DNA of 64,000 bases from Tulasnella sp. 424 (taxonomy: Eukaryota; Basidiomycota; Agaricomycetes; Cantharellales; Tulasnellaceae), in contig WSUB01000095.1 of the NCBI GenBank assembly GCA_019633425.1, forward strand, positions 1 through 64,000. The letters are read 5' to 3'. Shown in pieces: positions 57,624 to 64,000 of this stretch. Position numbers and translations under genes: made by a program. Each line of letters begins with the position of its first letter. The first letter of the stretch is position 1. The notes below the pieces were generated by a model. The model made no database searches. It was not told where the DNA came from and worked only from the letters and a program-made list of their open reading frames with translations.

Positions 57624-59246
57624 ATGGCAACTCCACTTTTGAGAACCGCATTGGTCCGAAGTGCGAAGCGCGTGGCAGCAACTTCAACTACTCGCGGCCA
57701 CGCTCGCAGCTTTTCACAACCTTACCAGCGGTCTTCTGCACTCCAGCGTCCGATCAACAACGCTAGGCCATTATTCGCTTGGGCTAGGAAGCCAACAACG
57801 GCTCCGGAAGCAGCAGTATCCGAACAGGACCCTTCGGAGCTATTTTTCCCCTTGTCCGAATCACCTTATGAAGACGTCCGGGCCAGAAGCAAGCGCATTC
57901 AGGCCATGGCACCGTGTCCAGTGTGCTTGTCGCATCGAGAGCGCAAGCTGGCGGCTTTCGAGTGCCCCGATTGTGGTTTCCCGTCACATTGCTGCGAGGA
58001 ACATTGGGCAAAGGATGCCGAGCACGCCAAGTACTGCGACCGGCTGAGGGAAGCCAACGAGGACGAGCATGATCTTCGTAGTGGGCGAAAGATTACCGAG
58101 TTCGAATTCAACAGTACGTTGGGAGTTTCTCTTGGGACTTTGTTCGCCGCCGATGTGTGTTAACCGTAGAACCCCCCAACAGCTGTCCAAGCATGGGACG
58201 AAGCCGTTTCGTTCGCAAGTTGGGACATGTTCTGGTTCACTCGCGGTTTCAAGTCGATCGATTCCGCACGATCACGGCGACACGCCACCAAAGCCCTCAC
58301 CTATCCCATCACCATCCTCTCCGTGCTGCACGAACACAGCCCGCACACGCTTCGCAACCAACGGATAACCAACGAAGGTGCTCGTTCACTCGCTGCACTT
58401 CGCACAAACCTCCACACCACCGCCAACGTCGAGCTTACTGCTATCGAGAAGGCGGAGCGACCGCCGATTCGGATATTCATCCTCGGTGCCCGGTCAGAGT
58501 CGAATCTGCCTCTAGACCTCTGGCACCAGATTGGCTGTCTCTTCCCTTCGTCGGTGTTCCACATCTACCTCATCGGCCCGCAAGCCTCCATCCCCACCAA
58601 TGCCACCCGCTTACCCGAACCATCACCATCATCATCAAAAACGGGATACGAACCCCCGATCCTCCCCCTCAACTCCACCGTCTCCAACACCCGTGATCAG
58701 TTCAAGAACTACGGTGCTCCCTCATACTCCGTCGCCGCCTCCCCCAACGTCCGCATAGTGGGCATCCAAGCGCACTACCACGAGGTCCACGCCCTCCTCG
58801 GCCCGTTCGACCCTTACTCCGACGTCTTCTTCGCCTTTTCACCCGGTTTCGGCTTCCCCTCACCATCCTCCCCACCGCTCACTCAGATAGCCTCGCCGAC
58901 AGAATGGGGTCCAGATCTACCTATGATCCTGGACACCAAATGCGCCTTGTTCGTCACGGGCTTCTCGCCCACCGACGTCGAGCGGGACGTTCGCGCGTTG
59001 GACGGCGTCGAGGGCGTGTCGGGTGAATTCGACTGGGTGTTAACGCCAGGTGTGAACCCGTTCGGAAGCGAAAAGTGGGACATTGCCGAGTTCGACCCAC
59101 GCGTGATGGTCAAGACCAATTGGGGTATTTGGGGTATCAAGGGCAAGAGAAGGGATATCAGGGAAGGTTACGAGGAAAGCGCCATGGAGGTTGAGGAAGA
59201 TGAGGAGGAAGAGCGTGAGCGGTATATCGGTTCGCCGAGGTATTAA
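57624..59246 (+). CDS. MSS51: Mitochondrial COX1 translation activator MSS51-like
   Basis: In yeast Mss51 activates COX1 mRNA translation and couples it to cytochrome oxidase assembly. Two exons, 57624-58113 and 58183-59246, join in phase to 517 residues. A basic presequence (MATPLLRTALVRSAKRVAAT) is followed by LFFPLSESPYEDVRARSKRI. The MYND-like zinc finger is at residues about 98-138: CPVCLSHRERKLAAFECPDC, then HCCEEHWAKDAEHAKYC. The C-terminal domain has SWDMFWFTRGFKSIDSARSR and RHATKALTYPITILSVLHEH, then IRIFILGARSESNLPLDLWH, GPDLPMILDTKCALFVTGFS and VLTPGVNPFGSEKWDIAEFD. The acidic tail ends GSPRY. A broken copy lies at 62788-63480. Confidence 0.92.
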
Positions 59247-59404
59247 ATTTCCCCCCAAAAAGGGACCGGGGCCTTTTTTTTTTAGCTTTTTGTCGTTTCC
59301 CATTTTTTTGGGTTTATTTTCCTTTCGGGGTTTTTAAAACATTGATTTTTTTCCCTCATCCTCCCTTTTCCTACGCTACTACGTCGCACATATTGTATGC
59401 ACAC

Positions 59405-60090
59405 AGACCTGTCGGTACTTAGACTTACTATATATAGATGGTACACCTGGTGAATTAAAAATGCACATTCGCTCCCCCCCTGAATATTTGTTTCTATGCC
59501 TGCAAAGTCTAGACCTATCTCTGATTCAGATGACTCGCAAGGCCCTCTTTCCGGCGTACGCTGAAGCCACCCGGGATCGAAATATTTTCCTCTCCGAAAG
59601 CATAACCAATGGGACCCCATTGTAATTGGTATCGAGTGACGACGTTGATCACGCCAAGCCAACCATCGCCGGCGGCCCTGGAAAAGGCGGTACCCGTTGC
59701 AATTAAAAACCCATTTTGCGCAGAATCTCCATCCAGAAACAAAAGCACGCCGGATGTGTACGTATGTGATGCCGGGAANNNNNNNNNNNNNNNNNNNNNN
59801 NNNNNNNNNNNNNNNNNNNNNNNNNNNNNNNNNNNNNNNNNNNNNNNNNNNNNNNNNNNNNNNNNNNNNNNNNNNNCAATTAAAAACCCATTTTGCGCAG
59901 AATCTCCATCCAGAAACAAAAGCACGCCGGATGTGTACGTATGTGATGCCGGGAAAGGTCTTGTAACTTCCCGATTTGGAATGAATTGTTCCCAACCCGC
60001 CTCGCTGCTTATTTTAGTCGGCTTTTTGCCAAAAGTGTACCCCTCACCTTACGCCTCCAACGCTTTCCTTTCCCTCCACCAGTATTTTTC
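59405..60090. repeat. MSS51 3'-flank repeat, copy 1 (with assembly gap)
   Basis: From the CTATATATAG palindrome region to about 60090 this matches 63483-64000 closely apart from small indels and a variable C-run; a short third match lies at 62875-62945. The minus strand has an open frame (59925-59515) with FLDGDSAQNGFLI and GYAFGEENISIPGG, but the second copy breaks it, so I do not call a gene. N run 59779-59876 is flanked by identical 79-bp sequences (59700-59778 and 59877-59955), an unmerged contig overlap; the copy near 63795-63870 has that sequence once. Confidence 0.75.
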
Positions 60091-60106
60091 CCTCTTGCAA
60101 GTGGAT

Positions 60107-62588
60107 ATGGCGAGTGACACAGACCCTCTCGTTGGTCCTCTCGGGCAGCCTTGCAAGGTATATGTCGAACACGCAGGGGCAGAAAGGATCGCCCCAGGCC
60201 AGGAACAGATGATCAAGGTGACCATGAGCTCTTTAAAATCATGCTATTCCCTTACTGAATTGTCCCTTTTCACTACCCTCGCGGGCACGGTTTTTCAGGG
60301 AGTAGGTGGTATTGGTACGAAGGGGAAAACGCACAGAATTCCGATTGTTTACGATTGTTGACATTCATTTCTCCATTCCCAAATCCAGTCGTAGAGGACC
60401 CCAATCAAGCATCGGTAGTCGTAGTGATCAAACGTGGTGCCGAATCAATCGAGCAAAGAATACGAGACACGTGCATTTATCGAAAGACGAGTCCGTGGAC
60501 TCAAGGTGGTGAGTACACACTGCGGGCAGAACCTCAGACTCGAACTGACGGGTTGACTTTTTCTCGGGGAAGTTGTTGACGGTCTGTGGGTTGCCGACTG
60601 CATTCACCAATCCAAATTACTGGGACCACCAGAATGGGGAGGTCATCTCTACCGCCCCACACTGGAATCAGTCATAACTCAAGATGAAGCCGACGCAGCG
60701 GCGTTCTCAGTATTCGGCCGTCCCATAGACGAACCAGAACATGAGGAAGATACGGAAGAACCTAATTCTATGCAGTTAGATCCCGTTCCTGCTGCTCCCG
60801 TTATTGCTGCTCCCGTCCCTGTTGTTGCTGGGGGGTCTGGAAGCAATCCTCAGAACTCGGAGGAATCGTCAATAGGTGTAACCTCGGCGACTGCAGGAGA
60901 TGTTCCGGTTGCCCCTTCTAACGGCGGTACCACTCAAGGACCTCGCACGCGTAGCTCGAAAAACAAGAGATCGCAGAAATCTAAGGATAGTTTTCTGGAA
61001 GCGTGGATCAAGGTGGAGAAGATTGTAGAGGACCCGAAGAAAAAAGGATGGTTCGGAACCTTTTCGACGAGCGCTGTGCTGAGCTTGGTAAGCTCGTTCT
61101 TATTTCTCAAAGTCCCTCGGCCTTGTTTCACCATACCTGTCATGGCTCCTGGAATAGATAGACGAACTTTGCGAGCTTGGAGCTACGGACTCGGAACCGG
61201 CCTCAACTTGGTGGGAGGAATTCACCGCGAGAAATCCGTCAAGAAACGTCAAGACTAGGGTAAGTTGCCTCGACTTTTAACCTTCAAGGGAAACCAAATT
61301 TAACAATTCATCCTGTTCTGTGATAACAGGCACATCCGCATACCGCAGACGAGTGGCGCGAACTTTATCGCGACAGGAAAGGGATGATAAACAAATGTGT
61401 AAACATGTTACTAATCGCACGTTCCGCATCTGGTAAATGATATGGAATGAAGTTGCTGTCTTGATCGTATATGACTGACTTGGAGCATCCTAGGGCCGGA
61501 TAGCCTGAGACCTCTCCAAGGCCACCCGGCCTCGAGAACCTCGCGCTACGAAAAGAGAAGGCATTCAGGGAGACGAACTCTGAACCAAAATTTCGAAGAA
61601 AGTGACCTGCTGGTGAGTGTCATGACAATAGCTCTCTGGGTGCATTGGCCTTGCATGCTCAGGCCTCCTGCACTTACAGACAATCCTTACGGACACGTCC
61701 TCAGACTTTTCCGACGACGAGCTACAACTAAGTAAGGATATCAGCAGATCCGTTCATTACACTTCTGTCTGATAGTAATGCTGCAGTTTCGTTGACTACG
61801 GAACCCGTCGTCCAGCCCCGCAAAGGGGGACGACCTCCCCAAAAGGCAGCCAACAATCAAGGAGGACGTTTGCCACAAACGCCCCAACAAGGGGAGAAAC
61901 CTGGAGTATGAGATGCTGGTTGATTATATTGCAGTATATTTAGGCTAACGAATTGGTTGATTTTCAGGTGGTGGCGCTACCCAAGAGAGTGCGCATCAAA
62001 CCTACGAACGGAACACAAGGTAATCGTGATGAGTGAACTTGTCCATGTCGTATCCGTACAAATAACTCTCTACAAACTAGTTCTAAAACAGTTATCCAAT
62101 CGCAATGAAGCTTACACGAACGCGGACTACGACGAGGTGGTATGTTGTTCCCCAAAGTGAACACGCCGTGCTTTCGAGCTAATGTATGGCTCAGGCCGAC
62201 TATATCAGGAAACAGATCCAGACAATGAATCCTCCCGAAAGAGAGGTGGTGGCTGTCTTGACGCAAGACTCCGTTTGGAAAGCATTTGGCACTATGGTAA
62301 GGGGGATTAAATTGATACTTCTAGTGATTTCCTCCCGTTGACAGCTTGTGCTTGAAGTATTTGACAGATCGCAACTGGAAGGAATGGCAAAACTACTACA
62401 GGGAGAGGGCCGACGACATCAATCGTACTGCTCGATTGCGGCTGAAGCGAGCGGAACCTTCAGTTTCCCAAGTGGCTGCTGAAATAGAGCAACTAGTTGC
62501 CTCTGGGTTGTCTCCTCCGAATGGCATCTTGAAGCGGTCTCTTGAAGGATCATCAGATGAACGGCGTCCAAAGCACCCAAGACTGTGA
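60107..62588 (+). CDS. RAP1-like BRCT plus Myb-like protein
   Basis: Possible telomere or chromatin protein. It starts MASDTDPLVGPLGQPCKVYV, close to how RAP1-type BRCT proteins begin. The first exons are 60107-60217 and a 16-nt exon 60299-60314, then an exon from 60389: spliced, GVGGIVVEDPNQASVVVVIK is a clear BRCT core. The BRCT Trp segment is VVDGLWVADCIHQSKLLGPP, followed by EWGGHLYRPT. A long Pro/Ser linker carries basic RSSKNKRSQKSKDS. Two Myb-like helical units follow: TWWEEFTARNPSR...HTADEWRELYRDRKGMIN, and SVWKAFG...TDRNWKEWQNYYRERADDIN. The C-terminus is ILKRSLEGSSDERRPKHPRL. There are about ten exons; those from 61430 to 62300 are short and inferred. RAP1 is the best guess, not proven. 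Confidence 0.65.
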
Positions 62589-62787
62589 TCTTTGCATGCG
62601 TTTGGTGTTCTCCAAGGCGTTTTCACGCGCTTCTCAATCAACGACTTTCTCTCGCCTAACTGTATTCACGGAGGGTCACATACCCTCCTTTTTCCTTATC
62701 CTTTGTCTCTTATTTCTCGGACTTTTAGTTAATGTCTATACACGTGTGGTCAACCAGACGCTTCTTGTCCTGGCAGCCCGCAGAGAG
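62589..62787. other. Short 3' flank of the RAP1-like gene
   Basis: T-rich sequence after the stop codon, ending where similarity to MSS51 begins. No gene seen. Confidence 0.4.
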
Positions 62788-63480
62788 TTCTCGTAGGCTT
62801 GTTCGCCGCCGGTGTGTTAACCGTTGAATCGCACAGCTGTCCAAATATGGGACGAACTTGTTTCGCGTCGATTCCAGACCTATCTCTGATTTAAGATGAC
62901 TTGCGTGCCCCCCTTGCTGTGCGAGCTTACTGTAAGCCACAGGGGTTGGATGAAGCCTATTTCCCTCCACCGGCCTGCGCGGCAACCGAAACTGCGGTCC
63001 CTTGGAAACACCTCCAACCTCAGGCAACCCACTCGCTGCACTTTGCACAAACCTCCACACCACCGCCAACGTCGAGCTTACTGTTATCGAGAAGGCAGAG
63101 CGACCGCCGATTCGGATATTCATCCTCGGTGCCCGGTCAGAGTCGAATCTGCCTCTGGACCTCTGGCACCAAATCGGCTGTCTCTTCCCTTCGTCGGCGT
63201 TCCACATCTACATCATCGGCCCGCAAGCCTCCATCCCCACCAATGCCACCCGCTCACCCGAACCATCACCATCACCATCAAAAACGGGTTACGAACCCCC
63301 AATCCTCTCCCTCAACTCCACCGTCTCCAACACCGTGATCAGTCCAAGAACTACGGTGTCCCCTCATACTGGGTCGCCTCCCTCAACGTCCGCGTGGTGG
63401 GCATCCAAGCTCACTACCATGAGGTCCACACCCTCCCCGGCCCGTTCGATCCTTACTCCGACGTCTTCTTCGCCTTACAC
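62788..63480 (+). pseudogene. Mosaic partial MSS51 duplicate
   Basis: 62788-62872 matches the MSS51 intron 3' end and exon 2 start (about 58138-58212). It is followed by a piece of the MSS51 3' flank (62875-62945, like 59507-59575) and about 80 bp of unmatched sequence. 63030-63478 then matches 58388-58843. Small indels (near 63337 and 63370) shift the frame, and the last 400 bp of the coding region are absent. No zinc finger, no start and no stop. It is non-functional. Confidence 0.85.
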
Positions 63481-63482
63481 CG

Positions 63483-64000
63483 ACCTGTCGGTACTTAGAC
63501 TTACTATATATAGATGGTACACCTGGTGAATTAAAAATGCACATTCCCTCCCCCCCTCCCCCCCCGAATATTTGTTTCGGTGTCTGCAAAGTCCAGACCT
63601 ATCTCTGATTCATGATGACTTGCAAGGCCCTCTTTGCTGTGTGCGCTGAAGCCACCCGGGATTGAAATATTTTCCTCTCCGAAAGCATAACCAACGGATC
63701 CCCATTGTAATTGGTATCGAGTGACGATGTGATCACGCCAAGCCAACCATCGCCGACGGCCCTGGAAAAGGCGGTACAGGTTGCAATATAGTGAATTAAA
63801 AACCCATTTTGCGCAGAATCTCCATCCAGAAACAAAAGCACGCCGGATGTGTACGTATGTGATGCCGGGAAAGGTCTTGTAACTTCCCGATTTGGAATGA
63901 ATTGTCCCAACCGCCTCGCTGTTTATTTCAGTCGGCTTTTACCAAAAGTGTACCTCCTCCTTACGCCTCGAACGCTTTCCTTTCCCTCCACGAGTTTTTT
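63483..64000. repeat. MSS51 3'-flank repeat, copy 2
   Basis: Continues the duplicate directly: matches 59405-60090, including TTAGACTTACTATATATAGA and the block before the RAP1-like gene. It runs off the window just where the RAP1-like gene would start, so another copy of that gene may lie beyond. Confidence 0.8.

Noticed and set aside
58157..58758. Arg/His/Pro-rich plus-strand frames inside MSS51
   Set aside because: Alternative frames of a GC-rich coding exon; the MSS51 frame carries the conserved motifs.
62901..63529. 175-200 codon frames at the right end taken as a new gene
   Set aside because: They are different frames of the broken MSS51 duplicate; no start, zinc finger or conserved end.

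Overview
This window is nuclear DNA of a filamentous basidiomycete, most likely an agaricomycete. The evidence is dense genes split by many 50-70 bp GT-AG introns (some exons of only 10-25 nt), about 50% GC, CT-rich leaders, and a fungal gene set (velvet factor, SPT20, HSP78, MSS51, CYSTM protein, YAT-type amino-acid permease). The genus cannot be fixed from sequence alone. No tRNA, rRNA, CRISPR or intact transposon was found.

Layout. 1-952: 3' end of phosphomannomutase (+). 1526-3761: amino-acid permease (-). 3762-6229: gene-poor stretch. 6230-8602: unknown, probably mitochondrial protein (+). 9141-10691: C2H2-like zinc-finger protein (+). 11415-11976: ribosomal protein L30 (-). 12330-13034: small SET protein (+). 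13093-13939: V-ATPase assembly factor VMA12 (-). 14121-16421: VMS1/ANKZF1 (+). 16527-19789: HSP78 (-). 20063-23618: condensin subunit 2 (+). 24101-25043: Nudix CoA diphosphatase (-). 25330-26733: cytochrome c1 (+). 27032-28961: SAC3/THP3-like (+). 29449-31090: SEN2 (-). 31265-32346: TIM23 (+). 33028-34420: velvet factor (+). 35253-37999: SPT20 (-). 38147-40939: lanosterol synthase (+). 41251-42103: CYSTM protein (+). 42744-44903: SNX41/ATG20-type sorting nexin (-).

45.0-53.8 kb is an accessory island: three tandem copies of a module, each with a BRCT-like gene and an OHCU-decarboxylase (UraD) gene, both on the minus strand. Only the third UraD copy is intact. The first two have lost the start codon; the first also has an out-of-frame deletion, and the second carries an internal inversion and a lost stop codon. 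After a CCCH zinc-finger gene (53918-55798), a tail-anchored coiled-coil protein (56052-57323, -) and MSS51 (57624-59246), a RAP1-like gene at 60107-62588 has the same BRCT-like domain, with the same phase-matched 16-nt microexon, as the triplicated genes. The window ends in a broken, mosaic duplicate of MSS51 and its 3' flank.

The core genes are housekeeping and mostly unrelated in pathway. Several act in mitochondria (HSP78, TIM23, cytochrome c1, MSS51, VMS1). Many lie head to head with 150-350 bp between start codons, suggesting shared promoters. Two N runs (46568-46666, 59779-59876) are flanked by identical 78-79 bp sequences, so those spots are assembly joins and not biological duplications.
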